Source of the DNA: Bacteroidota bacterium
GTDB taxonomy: Bacteria > Bacteroidota > Ignavibacteria > UBA10030 > SZUA-254
NCBI GenBank assembly: GCA_036522515.1
Contig: DATDFQ010000019.1
Coordinates: 1-64,000 of the forward strand
Length of the DNA stretch: 64,000 bases
Direction of reading: 5' to 3'
Below, piece after piece: positions 16,429-24,928 of the stretch. Positions within the stretch are counted from its first letter, which is position 1; every line of letters starts with the position of its first letter. A program made the translations under genes and the position numbers. Under the pieces are notes generated by a model. That model was not told where the DNA came from, did no database searches, and worked only from the letters and a program-made list of their open reading frames with translations.

Positions 16429-19400
16429 TCACTTCAACAGCATCATCTTGTGGACGGCGGTGAACTTTTCTGCGTTCATTCGCACAAAATAGACACCGCT
16501 CGATACCGATACCCCCTGCTGCGTGTTGGAATTCCACGTTACCGGGTAGTAGCCGGCTTCACGAACCTCGTCAACAAGCGTGGCAATCTTCTGTCCCAGC
16601 ACGTTATATACGGCCACCTCAAGATGAGCCGCTTCGGGCAAACCGACCATAAACGTCGTAGTCGGATTGAAGGGGTTCGGATAATTCTGTCCGAGCGAAT
16701 ACTCTCGCGGGAGAGCCGCTCCGCTCGCAACATGGAGAACGAGTTTCTCCGTCCCGGCCTTCAAACCGAGACTCGTACCTACACCCTTCAGTTCGAGTGT
16801 CTTCATCCTCTTCCCGTTCTCTGCGTCAGATAACGTGAAATGGCTTCCATCTCTGCCGACGATGTTCCAGCTTACGGTCAGCGGGCCATTGTTGGCCTTG
16901 AGGCTGATCGCGAAGTTCTTACCGTCTTTCATCACGGCGGGATAGGTTTCAAGGATCCTTCCGGTGCTCCATCGCGCCTCGAAGCCCTCAACCGGGGCCG
17001 AGGGTGGAAGCTCGAAGTCTCTCAAAGCGATCTTCCCTTGCGCGTCCTGCGCAAAGTATAACGACTGGCTGTTCCCATCCCTATCGGTGATCCTGATCGA
17101 ATTGAAATCCGCCATCGGCGAAGGTTCGGACTTCGGTATATTCCCCGAAGTGGACTCGACAAGGTAGCCGCTCGCATCCGCCTTCACCCAGAAACCTCTT
17201 CCGGGAGTCAACGTCGTCACGGTGGAATACCCGCCGGAGTAGCCGAAGAATTTCCCGAGGTGGTTCCCTCCGTTTGTCGTGATTCCGGATGTGAGGATCG
17301 GATCGCCCAGTGCCCCGATGAGATTCCATCCAGCCGTGAGCGGGATCGTATCCAACGACACCGGCAGTCCGAGGCGGGCGATATTCCTTGCGCCGTTAAA
17401 CCGGAGCCAGTACCCGGTGCCGATCGCAAGCGAAGGGCTCAATACATACGAGCCGCTGTACGCGAACGCGGGAGAGGCCCTGCCCGGGAAGAGCGAATCG
17501 ACGAGATAGCCGGTGGATGCGGGAAGCTGTTTCTTACCGACTGAGACGATGTTCCAGGTATTATCGTAGGAATAAAGATCGCCCACGACGATATCGCGGT
17601 TGGTCCTCGGGACAATCTTGTAGCGGTTGAAACTGTAGAACCCGACGCCAATGAGGGTGTCGACCTTGTCGTTGTTATGGATAATGCGCGAGCTTCCGGT
17701 GGTCGAGGTGTCCGATTCACGGTTTCCGAGACTATTGATCCCATCCCGTCGCACCAGCATCTCTCCGCTTCCATCCTCGACGCCCCATTCCGTCGAGTCC
17801 GAGAAGATCGGGGTGACTTGATCGACGTGCGCGTTCACAACCTTTACGAGCATGCCCTCGTACGGTTCCGCATTCAGATCTCCGTTTCCGTGCAATCCGA
17901 ATGTTCCCGTGGTGATGGTGACCGGAGCCGGGACCGGCTTGTTGTGCGCGTTGATGGTCACGATCGAATCAAAGATTCGGGTCACGTCAAACTGCTCCTG
18001 GATCGTCCCGGTGACGGTGACGCTGTCGCCAAGCTTCAGCGAATCCAACGGCGGGTGGTTGGCTGTATCCTTGACCACCCAGATTCCGTTCCAGGGGGCC
18101 GTTCCGTTCTGAATATACCACGACGACGTCCCGCCGGAATTCAAAGGCGTAACGTTGATTTCCGTGCCGCTCGCGGTGACGATTCCGCCGATGGTCGTCA
18201 CTCCGCCGAGGAAAGGCGAGCGCCCGTTGGGATACGGTGTATATTGAACATCGTGGATTGTGAGGGGCCGATCGAGAACCTGGTAGAAGAAAAATCCCTT
18301 GCTCGTATCGCTCCCGAAATTAGAGCTCGAGTTCGCAAGGAGATTGGAATTGCCGTGGTCATCCACACCTCTGACGTAGTAATGTATGTTCGTATTCGCC
18401 GGGAATGGATTGCCGTCAGGATCGAGAATCAACGCCTCATACGTTGAATCGGGACTGATCATCGTCATGGCATGTGACTGGAACGCAGCATTATTGACGC
18501 TATAAAAAAGCGTGGCGCCGGCGATGGGGTAACCTCCGGACGTGAGCCTGACCACGGCGTGCACTTTGACGGTGTCAGTCGATTTCGGAATCACGGGGAA
18601 CCGCCTGTGTGTGATGACCGTCGGCAAAGAGATTCCGACCTTCAAATCCCCGGGGAAAAGGGGGTTGATCCGGTACCCTCGGGGGTTTTCGCCGCCCGAG
18701 TTTGTGAGCATCGTGCCTGAAATCGTATCGATCACCGCGCCGATCGGGGGAAGGTGGAACGAAGTGTCCCCGGGAATCGTGGGTGTTTCATTGCCAAATG
18801 TGAAATAGTGCGAAGCATCGAGCTCTGCAATGTAGTTGCCCGAGTTATCCTTCATCGAAAATGCGCCACGTGTGAAATTCACGTAGTCGAACACATTCAG
18901 ATGGAGCATCCGGACCAGGCTTCCTTCGTACGGCTCGCCGGTCGTGAAATTGACAGTCCCTCCGGGGTAACCGCCGGTGTAAAACGTCGTCGCGGGAAGG
19001 AGCGTAGGCGCGGGAATAGCATGATTGCTGGAGAGAATATCTATTGCGATGCCCGGAACAGGGCGCAATTGGGTGGTGGTATTGATATGGCCGTCCGTGG
19101 GGAACTCCTCTATTCTGACGGTCAGCTGAATCACATCCCCGCGGGCCGGATTATTGAAGCCGTCAAGCCGGGCCTGGGCGGTGTCCGGTACACTTCCGTC
19201 CTGTCCTACGCGCACCAGCGCACCCCCCCACAGGTTTGAATTCGCCGCAGTGTCGTGAACAAGCATTGTCCAGCCGTGCTGCGTAAAGGTGATCCCGCCA
19301 TGAGGAGCGTCAGCGGCACTCGGGGTGATCACGATACAGGTGACGACAAGGGTGTCGCCCGTATGCGGAGACGCCTGGCAGGTCCAGCGCGATCCGATGT

Positions 19401-19608
19401 AGGTCCCGCCAAGTGAATCGGCGACATGAAGGGACTCCGGAGTAACGAACTGGATGTCGTGGACCGTGGATGACGCGAAGGTCATCATCGAGTTCGTCAG
19501 CCGGTTGTATTTCGTGACCATTTGCTTTCCGCCGGACTTACTTGTCCCGTTCAACGGTGCGGCGAGGGCAAGCATGAGGAGGAGAACAAGCAGGGGCAAG
19601 TGTTTCAT
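16429..19608 (-). CDS. T9SS-exported protein with OB-fold repeats
   Basis: A 1059-aa protein starting after AAGGAG (6 bp before ATG). The signal peptide is LPLLVLLLMLALAAPL. The middle (about residues 450-690) has OB-fold modules as found next to secreted nucleases and YhcR-type proteins: TIGGIVTASGTEI, LKLGDSVTVTGTIQEQF, EPYEGMLVKVVNAHV. An earlier EPYEGSLVRML segment suggests a second set. Then comes the WNL/GYW doublet (NTWNIVSVGK, GTGYWLRF, GWNLIGAL, GRGFWVKA), the ELPP..EGFEARWSTGR module and the sorting domain with QNYPNPFNPTTTF, ending in MMLLK. No nuclease catalytic domain is present, so the OB-folds may only bind ligand. It has its own promoter (19699-19727) and terminator, so it is probably monocistronic. 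Confidence 0.85.
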   Translation of the reverse strand: MKHLPLLVLLLMLALAAPLNGTSKSGGKQMVTKYNRLTNSMMTFASSTVHDIQFVTPESLHVADSLGGTYIGSRWTCQASPHTGDTLVVTCIVITPSAADAPHGGITFTQHGWTMLVHDTAANSNLWGGALVRVGQDGSVPDTAQARLDGFNNPARGDVIQLTVRIEEFPTDGHINTTTQLRPVPGIAIDILSSNHAIPAPTLLPATTFYTGGYPGGTVNFTTGEPYEGSLVRMLHLNVFDYVNFTRGAFSMKDNSGNYIAELDASHYFTFGNETPTIPGDTSFHLPPIGAVIDTISGTMLTNSGGENPRGYRINPLFPGDLKVGISLPTVITHRRFPVIPKSTDTVKVHAVVRLTSGGYPIAGATLFYSVNNAAFQSHAMTMISPDSTYEALILDPDGNPFPANTNIHYYVRGVDDHGNSNLLANSSSNFGSDTSKGFFFYQVLDRPLTIHDVQYTPYPNGRSPFLGGVTTIGGIVTASGTEINVTPLNSGGTSSWYIQNGTAPWNGIWVVKDTANHPPLDSLKLGDSVTVTGTIQEQFDVTRIFDSIVTINAHNKPVPAPVTITTGTFGLHGNGDLNAEPYEGMLVKVVNAHVDQVTPIFSDSTEWGVEDGSGEMLVRRDGINSLGNRESDTSTTGSSRIIHNNDKVDTLIGVGFYSFNRYKIVPRTNRDIVVGDLYSYDNTWNIVSVGKKQLPASTGYLVDSLFPGRASPAFAYSGSYVLSPSLAIGTGYWLRFNGARNIARLGLPVSLDTIPLTAGWNLIGALGDPILTSGITTNGGNHLGKFFGYSGGYSTVTTLTPGRGFWVKADASGYLVESTSGNIPKSEPSPMADFNSIRITDRDGNSQSLYFAQDAQGKIALRDFELPPSAPVEGFEARWSTGRILETYPAVMKDGKNFAISLKANNGPLTVSWNIVGRDGSHFTLSDAENGKRMKTLELKGVGTSLGLKAGTEKLVLHVASGAALPREYSLGQNYPNPFNPTTTFMVGLPEAAHLEVAVYNVLGQKIATLVDEVREAGYYPVTWNSNTQQGVSVSSGVYFVRMNAEKFTAVHKMMLLK

Positions 19609-19698
19609 GGGATACTCCTTACGTATGTGTGGAGGTGGAAAATGAGTTCTGGAGTACGCAAAAATTCGACGGGTACGGCGGATAGTTGTAGCTACGCC

Positions 19699-19727
19699 AA
19701 GATAATACTTTGAGTTTCAATTATCAA
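19699..19727 (-). promoter_or_regulatory. Sigma70-like promoter of the OB-fold T9SS gene
   Basis: Minus-strand TTGATA (19722-19727), a 17-bp spacer, then TATCTT (19699-19704). The -10 hexamer is identical to that of the promoter at 16246, which supports both calls. Confidence 0.6.
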
Positions 19728-19842
19728 GTGTTTTCTGAGGAAAATCGAGATTTAACCAAATGTTAATAGAGGCGTATTCGCAAAATTATTTCTCTGCCGG
19801 AGAGGGAAGTCCAAGGGACCAGGGGGGTTTATGGGTGGGAAC

Positions 19843-19915
19843 AAAAAAAGTGTGAGCCCGGCTTGTCGAATCAAGGGGAGGCGACTTGATTTCGACGTGG
19901 ACGCCGAACCCACAC
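19843..19915 (-). terminator. Strong bipartite intrinsic terminator
   Basis: The outer arms GTGTGGGTTCGGC / GCCGGGCTCACAC pair over all 13 positions (three G-U). An inner stem GTCGAAATCAAG / CTTGATTCGAC has one bulged A. Seven T residues follow immediately on the minus strand. It ends the transcript that includes the two beta-propeller genes. Confidence 0.88.
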
Positions 19916-19980
19916 CGTTTTGGATATTTGCTTCCTACTTGAAAAACAATTAGAGCGGGGGATGTGTTCCTTGGTTTAAC

Positions 19981-22359
19981 TCATCTGAGCAGGAGCATCT
20001 TCCTGATCTGATGAAATTGCCCCTCATTCACCGATAATCGGTAGAAATAGACGCCGCTCGCAAATCCGTTCGCGACGAAGGTCACTTCCTGGTCCCCCTG
20101 GTCGAGCTGCTGATTGTCCAACAGCGTCGCCACCTCGCGCCCCAGCAGGTCATAGACTTTCAGGGTAGCCGTCCCTTCTTCCGGCAAATTAAACTCGATC
20201 GTCGTGGAAGGGTTGAACGGGTTGGGGTAGTTCTGGTAGAGCTCGTAATGCACGGGGGCCTCGTCGACCGATCCGGGGGCGAACGCAAGGGGGCTCACAA
20301 GAGGCGCGGCACCGGGCTGGAGATAGGTAATGCTGTCGACCAGCTTAGCGCCCGTTACGACGAGCGGGACGTTGCTTACGACCTTGAGCGGGCCCTGGAA
20401 TGCCGTATCCAGGCGCGTGAGAACCGTGTCGAGCAATTGCCAGTTCACCGGGGGGTATTGCCGCCAGTAAGTGAGTAAATTGTCCACGAGCGCGGCGATT
20501 TCCCGGAGGCTTTTCCCCTGAAGCGGGATGCCATTGACCGTGTCCGGAAGCTGGTATGTGAGGTCCCCATAGGTCGGAGGCGTCACTTCCGCATCGCTCG
20601 CTCCGATGTTTATCCTCAGGGCGATCAGTTTGCCGAGAAGCTGGTTGTCGTACTTGCTCAACTTCGGATTTTTCTTTTCACCGAAGAATGGTTTTTCCGA
20701 AAAAATGTCGAATCCCCGCGGCGTGCCGGTTTGTGGAACGAATGCCGCAATCGCACTCCCCTTGTTCAACCGGATCCAGCCGTACGAGGAGGCGCTGTCC
20801 GGCCTGGCGTTTCCAAGGACAAGCCCTCCGGGAGCGCCCGCAAAGCCATTCTTGATCTTCGGGTATGCGCGAATAAAAGCGGTGTCGCGCACGTTCGCAA
20901 TGTTCGGAATCGCTCCCGGCGGTTTGAGCGTGACCCCTTTGCCGGTCAAGTTCTCCTGAGTGAACGTCCGGTATTTTACATGGCTCTGATCGACATACTT
21001 GATCGTTACCATGTCGGAGCCCTTTTTGAGGTTCTGGCTGCTCCCCGTTACGAAGACAGCGCCTCCGAATGTGGCAATGGCCGAGGGGACGTCGTCCCGG
21101 TTACCCGGCCCATTGAACCGCAGCTCGCTGCTCTGATTGCCCGTTCCTCCATTGTACTGGACGAGGGCATAATCCTGACCCACGCCCGCACCGCCGCTCG
21201 GGCCCAGAACATACGGATTATTCCCTCCCAGCATCGCAACAGCCCCGTCGTTATCGTTCGCCGTTCCGTTGTAAGACGAGACCCAGTTCACGGCGCCGTT
21301 CGCCTGGTTCATCCGGATTGTCACAAAATCGTTGAACGAGCCGACGTTCAGGCTGCGCCCTGTGACATAGACCCGGGATGTGCTCTGGAGAGAGATCGCG
21401 TACGCATTGTCGTCCCCTGCTACCCCGCCGTCGTAGCGCGAGTTCCAGTTTTCCGCCCCGGTCGCGGCGTCGTAATTCACAGTCAGAAAATCATACCCGG
21501 TGCCGGCCCCTTCGCTGCTCCCGGTGACGAAGACATCGCTGGTGCTGCGGATAACGATCGCCCGCGCGATATCGTTGCCCGGTCCTTTATAGCTCGCCTG
21601 CCAGACGGTATCCCCGGTTGCGGCGTTATATTTGATGGTCGTGTAATCCATCGTCGTATCGACGCTGAGCCCGGTGACATAGAGATCGGAGGAACCCCGG
21701 AGTGCCATTCCGTATGATTTGTCCATGCCGTTGCCGGGTCCGTTGTAACGGTCGACCCAGGCCAGAGTGCCCGATGGATCGTACTTGATTGTGGCGTAAT
21801 CGAAGCCGGTACCGACTCCCATGCTCCACCCGGTTACATAGACGTTCATGGAATCGTTGACGGCGATTGCGGTAGGTTTGTCTTCGCTGTGACCCGGACC
21901 GTCATACCGTGCGGGCGAAGCCCACGCGGGGGCTCCGTTGCGGTCATACTTGATGGTGACGATGTCAAATCCGGTCGAACCGCCTCCATCGCTCGCGCCG
22001 GTGACATAAACGTTGTGTGCGGTATCGACGGCGATGGCGACCCCCTTGTCGTCGCGGCCGGCGGCTCCTCCGTCATAGTACGCGACCCAGAGCTTTTCTC
22101 CCTCCGGAGAATACTTGATCGTCGCGATGTCTATGCCGGAAGTGAAGCGGGTCGCCCATCCGGTGACGTAAACATTTCCCGAATCGTCGGTCGCCATGGC
22201 GGCGGAGCCATTGTCTCCGCCCTTCAACCCCCCGTTGAAATGCGCCACCCATTCGCGGACGAGCTGCGCCGATCCCTTCGTCGTGAAGAGAACCAGGCAA
22301 AGCAACACCACCGCGCCGGAGCACGGCACGAAGCGCGTACGCAACCCCCGATGTGCCAT
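19981..22359 (-). CDS. SBBP-type beta-propeller repeat protein with T9SS sorting domain
   Basis: About 792 aa. I prefer the ATG at 22359 (GAGG six bases upstream) over the GTG at 22371 that overlaps the previous stop codon. After a signal peptide (AVVLLCLVLFTTKGSAQ) come eight repeats of the form (N/D)VYVTG...GxDxxTIKY...G...W...Y(N/D)G (about residues 50-440), matching the SBBP beta-propeller repeat family. The YRTF/LALRLNI module follows (YRTFTQENL, ASSYGWIRL, GTPRGFDIF, KLIALRINIGAS). The C-terminal sorting domain has QNYPNPFNPSTTIEFNL and ends RKMLLLR. The likely role is a secreted or surface-bound propeller of unknown ligand. It is probably co-transcribed with the preceding gene, whose stop codon lies just upstream. 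Confidence 0.85.
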   Translation of the reverse strand: MAHRGLRTRFVPCSGAVVLLCLVLFTTKGSAQLVREWVAHFNGGLKGGDNGSAAMATDDSGNVYVTGWATRFTSGIDIATIKYSPEGEKLWVAYYDGGAAGRDDKGVAIAVDTAHNVYVTGASDGGGSTGFDIVTIKYDRNGAPAWASPARYDGPGHSEDKPTAIAVNDSMNVYVTGWSMGVGTGFDYATIKYDPSGTLAWVDRYNGPGNGMDKSYGMALRGSSDLYVTGLSVDTTMDYTTIKYNAATGDTVWQASYKGPGNDIARAIVIRSTSDVFVTGSSEGAGTGYDFLTVNYDAATGAENWNSRYDGGVAGDDNAYAISLQSTSRVYVTGRSLNVGSFNDFVTIRMNQANGAVNWVSSYNGTANDNDGAVAMLGGNNPYVLGPSGGAGVGQDYALVQYNGGTGNQSSELRFNGPGNRDDVPSAIATFGGAVFVTGSSQNLKKGSDMVTIKYVDQSHVKYRTFTQENLTGKGVTLKPPGAIPNIANVRDTAFIRAYPKIKNGFAGAPGGLVLGNARPDSASSYGWIRLNKGSAIAAFVPQTGTPRGFDIFSEKPFFGEKKNPKLSKYDNQLLGKLIALRINIGASDAEVTPPTYGDLTYQLPDTVNGIPLQGKSLREIAALVDNLLTYWRQYPPVNWQLLDTVLTRLDTAFQGPLKVVSNVPLVVTGAKLVDSITYLQPGAAPLVSPLAFAPGSVDEAPVHYELYQNYPNPFNPSTTIEFNLPEEGTATLKVYDLLGREVATLLDNQQLDQGDQEVTFVANGFASGVYFYRLSVNEGQFHQIRKMLLLR

Positions 22360-22370
22360 TGAACGCCTCA

Positions 22371-24770
22371 CTACTTGATGAACACCATTTTCCTGACCTG
22401 CGAAAAAGCGGTACCGTTTTCCGATAGCCGTTCAGCCAGAAGCTGGTAGAAATAAATTCCTGTCGACATTGAGGATGCGTCGAAATCGACGAGTTGACGG
22501 CCTTCGTCGAGGTGTGTGCGGTTCAACAATCTCGCCACCTCCTGGCCAAGGACATTATAGACCTTCAATGTCACAATCGACGGCTGTTTCAACTCGAACT
22601 CGATCGTCGTGACCGGGTTGAACGGGTTGGGATAATTCTGCAGCAAATCGAATGTCCCAGGAGCGGGAGGTTCAGCCGTGGGCTGGAACTGCGCCTGCCT
22701 GGCCGCGGAACCCGGAGCCGCCCCCGGCAGCAGGTACGGTATCGAGAGAAGCGCGACGGTCGGCTTGAGCCGGATCGGACTGGTCGAGATCGTATCGATT
22801 TCCTGCGCGAAGCCGTTGTTGATCAGGACGAGTGATGCGTTCAATTTTTCGTAATTCACGCGCGGGTGCGCCCGCCAGTAGGTCAGAAGCGTATCGACCG
22901 TATTCGCAACCTCGCGGAGCGAGCGGTTGTTCAGAGGATTCTGAGCGTCCGAGGTGTCGACGAAGATCACGTCGCCGAACTCGCTCGGGGTGATTCCCAG
23001 GTCGCTTGCGGCAATGTTCAATTTGAGCGTCAGGAGCTCCCCGGAGATGGCGTTGTTATACCGCTTGTTGGAGGGATTCCTCATCAATCCGACAAAGAAC
23101 CTCTCGAACAACCGGTCGAAGGGGCGTGGGGTTCCGTTTTGGGGAAGCGCGTGCTTGAGATAAAACGCGCTCGTGAAGAGCTGCCAGCCGTACCGGCGGG
23201 CGCTGTCGAGCCGCTCGATGCCGTTGCGTATTCCATTCGCGAACGCCCCCCTCGCGAAGATGGAATCCCGGATGTTCCCCTCGTTCGGTTTGGCTCCGAT
23301 GAATCCGGTGAACTTGTTCCTGAACTTTTCCGGCTTGCGCGAGTATCCGGCCTGTGTGATCGTGCGGAAGCAGCCTCCTGCGAGCCGGCCGTTGGCACCG
23401 ATCCGGTGACTGAAGATATCCGTCGACCCGTCACCCCGTTGATAATCCGGCCACGCGATAATCGCGCCCATTACGCCGTCGCTGCAAATCTGGGGGAGAA
23501 ACTGGTCGCGTGGCGGAATGGCCACGGGCACCCCGTCGAACTGCCAGGCGGGAGCTCCGTCGGGACCGAGGCACTGAGTGTAGATGTCGAAGTCCGTTCC
23601 CCGCTTGTCCTGCCAGGTGATGATCGCTTCCCCCGACTGGACGATGAGCTGGGGATTGTATTGATGACCCTTTGCCGTGCAAACGGCCTGGCCTTTTCCG
23701 CCCCAGAGGATCGTGCCCGCCGGGTCCACCCGTTGCGCGTAAATGTCATAGTCAGACCCGCGCCTGTTATCCTGCCAGACGGCAATCGCGCCGCCGGATC
23801 CATCCGAAGACATCCGGGGATAATACTGCAACCCGCTGACTGGCGCGAGTTGGACGCCGTCCGCGGTCCAGAGCGTGTGCCCTGTGCCATCGATCCGCTG
23901 CGCGAAGATGTTATCGAAGAGGGATGAACGGCGGTCCTGCCAGGAGGCGATTGCGCCGCCGACGCCGTCGGGGACAAGGTCAACGTTCCATTGGGTGTTC
24001 GTGGCGGAACAGAGGGGCTCTCCATCGGCGATCCAAATCCGTTGACCGTCGGGGGAAATCCGTTGAGAATAGACGTCTGAAAATCCGGTTCCTGCGCGAT
24101 AATCCGTCCACGCGATAATCGCTCCGTTCAATCCATCGGGAACGAGCCTGGGCTCGACCTGGTCACCCGGCTGGACGCAGACCGGTTCTCCGTTGGTCGA
24201 CCAGAGCGGCTGCCCGGCCGCGTTGAGCCGCTGAGCATAGATATCAAAATCGCCGTTCCGTTTATCCTGCCAGACGATGATGACTCCCCCCTGGCCATCC
24301 GGGACAAGCTGGGGGTTGTACTGGTGACCCGCGGCGTTGGAGACGAGCACCCCGTTTGAAAACCAGCGAGACGACCCGTCTGGTCCGATCCTCTGCGCGA
24401 AAATATCGTAGTCCACACCGTACCGGTTGTCCTGCCAGGTGATAAACGCGCCTCCGGCCTGGTCGGAGAGTATTTCGGGATAGTACTGCAGGCCCGGCGT
24501 GTTCGCAAGTTGAATCCCGTTTCCATCCCACATCGGATTACCGGATGATCCGATCCGTTGGAGGAAAAGCTTGTCCGCCGATCCATTCCGCCGGTCCTGC
24601 CAGACGAGGATTGCGCCGGAGCGGCCATCGGGGGCGAGACGGATATTCCACTGATTTCCAATTGCTGACGAGACGCGGACGCAACTATCCGGACGGCAGC
24701 CCCAATCGGCAACGAGACGGCCGTGGAGCAGGAGGAAGGCTATGAGGATCGGGGTGAGAAGTCGTATCAT
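22371..24770 (-). CDS. WQDxR-repeat beta-propeller protein with T9SS sorting domain
   Basis: A 799-aa protein with a signal peptide (LLTPILIAFLLLHGRLVA). Eight repeats follow a pattern of (I/V)xWQDxRxGxxDIYAQRIxxxGxxxW (for example ITWQDNRYGVDYDIFAQRI and IVWQDKRNGDFDIYAQRL) over about residues 30-460, most simply read as one beta-propeller. A divergent copy of the YRTF module follows (CFRTITQAGYS, ARRYGWQL, GELLTLKLNIAAS), then a sorting domain with QNYPNPFNPVTTIEFEL ending RKMVFIK. No catalytic motif was seen. Its stop codon TAG overlaps the alternative GTG start of the next gene, so the pair forms an operon ending at the terminator at 19843. The ribosome site is weak. Confidence 0.85.
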   Translation of the reverse strand: MIRLLTPILIAFLLLHGRLVADWGCRPDSCVRVSSAIGNQWNIRLAPDGRSGAILVWQDRRNGSADKLFLQRIGSSGNPMWDGNGIQLANTPGLQYYPEILSDQAGGAFITWQDNRYGVDYDIFAQRIGPDGSSRWFSNGVLVSNAAGHQYNPQLVPDGQGGVIIVWQDKRNGDFDIYAQRLNAAGQPLWSTNGEPVCVQPGDQVEPRLVPDGLNGAIIAWTDYRAGTGFSDVYSQRISPDGQRIWIADGEPLCSATNTQWNVDLVPDGVGGAIASWQDRRSSLFDNIFAQRIDGTGHTLWTADGVQLAPVSGLQYYPRMSSDGSGGAIAVWQDNRRGSDYDIYAQRVDPAGTILWGGKGQAVCTAKGHQYNPQLIVQSGEAIITWQDKRGTDFDIYTQCLGPDGAPAWQFDGVPVAIPPRDQFLPQICSDGVMGAIIAWPDYQRGDGSTDIFSHRIGANGRLAGGCFRTITQAGYSRKPEKFRNKFTGFIGAKPNEGNIRDSIFARGAFANGIRNGIERLDSARRYGWQLFTSAFYLKHALPQNGTPRPFDRLFERFFVGLMRNPSNKRYNNAISGELLTLKLNIAASDLGITPSEFGDVIFVDTSDAQNPLNNRSLREVANTVDTLLTYWRAHPRVNYEKLNASLVLINNGFAQEIDTISTSPIRLKPTVALLSIPYLLPGAAPGSAARQAQFQPTAEPPAPGTFDLLQNYPNPFNPVTTIEFELKQPSIVTLKVYNVLGQEVARLLNRTHLDEGRQLVDFDASSMSTGIYFYQLLAERLSENGTAFSQVRKMVFIK

Positions 24771-24827
24771 GGAATCAATGTGTAGCCCGGTTTCGTTTGA
24801 GATCCATCATTTCGTTTGAACCTGCCA

Positions 24828-24855
24828 AGAAAAAAGACGCAAGCTAAAGCTTGCG
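24828..24855 (-). terminator. Intrinsic terminator built from a GCAAGCTAAAGCTTGC repeat
   Basis: The minus strand reads CGCAAGC-TTTA-GCTTGCG followed by TCTTTTTTC, a textbook terminator after the BNR gene at 24929. The hairpin, with the neighbouring GGTAGC, belongs to the same intergenic repeat family as the copies at 36960 and 42420. Confidence 0.85.
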
Positions 24856-24876
24856 GCTACCGATGCCGCCGGCTGC

Positions 24877-24924
24877 GAGATCCTTCGCTTCGCTCAGGAT
24901 GACAATTGTTGCCCAGGATGACAA
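24877..24924. repeat. GATCCTTCG..CTCAGGATGAC repeat copy
   Basis: GAGATCCTTCGCTTCGCTC then AGGATGACAA, plus a partial second GCCCAGGATGACAA. It lies directly after the stop codon of the BNR gene. Confidence 0.7.
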
Positions 24925-24928
24925 CTTA

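Larger units (their letters stand above)
19609..19980. other. 372-bp intergenic region with promoter and strong terminator
   Basis: It contains the bipartite terminator of the upstream propeller genes (19843-19915) and the promoter of the OB-fold protein gene (19699-19727), followed by an approximately 84-nt leader. Between them, 19728-19842 is AT-richer than the genes and has no frame worth calling. Confidence 0.7.
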
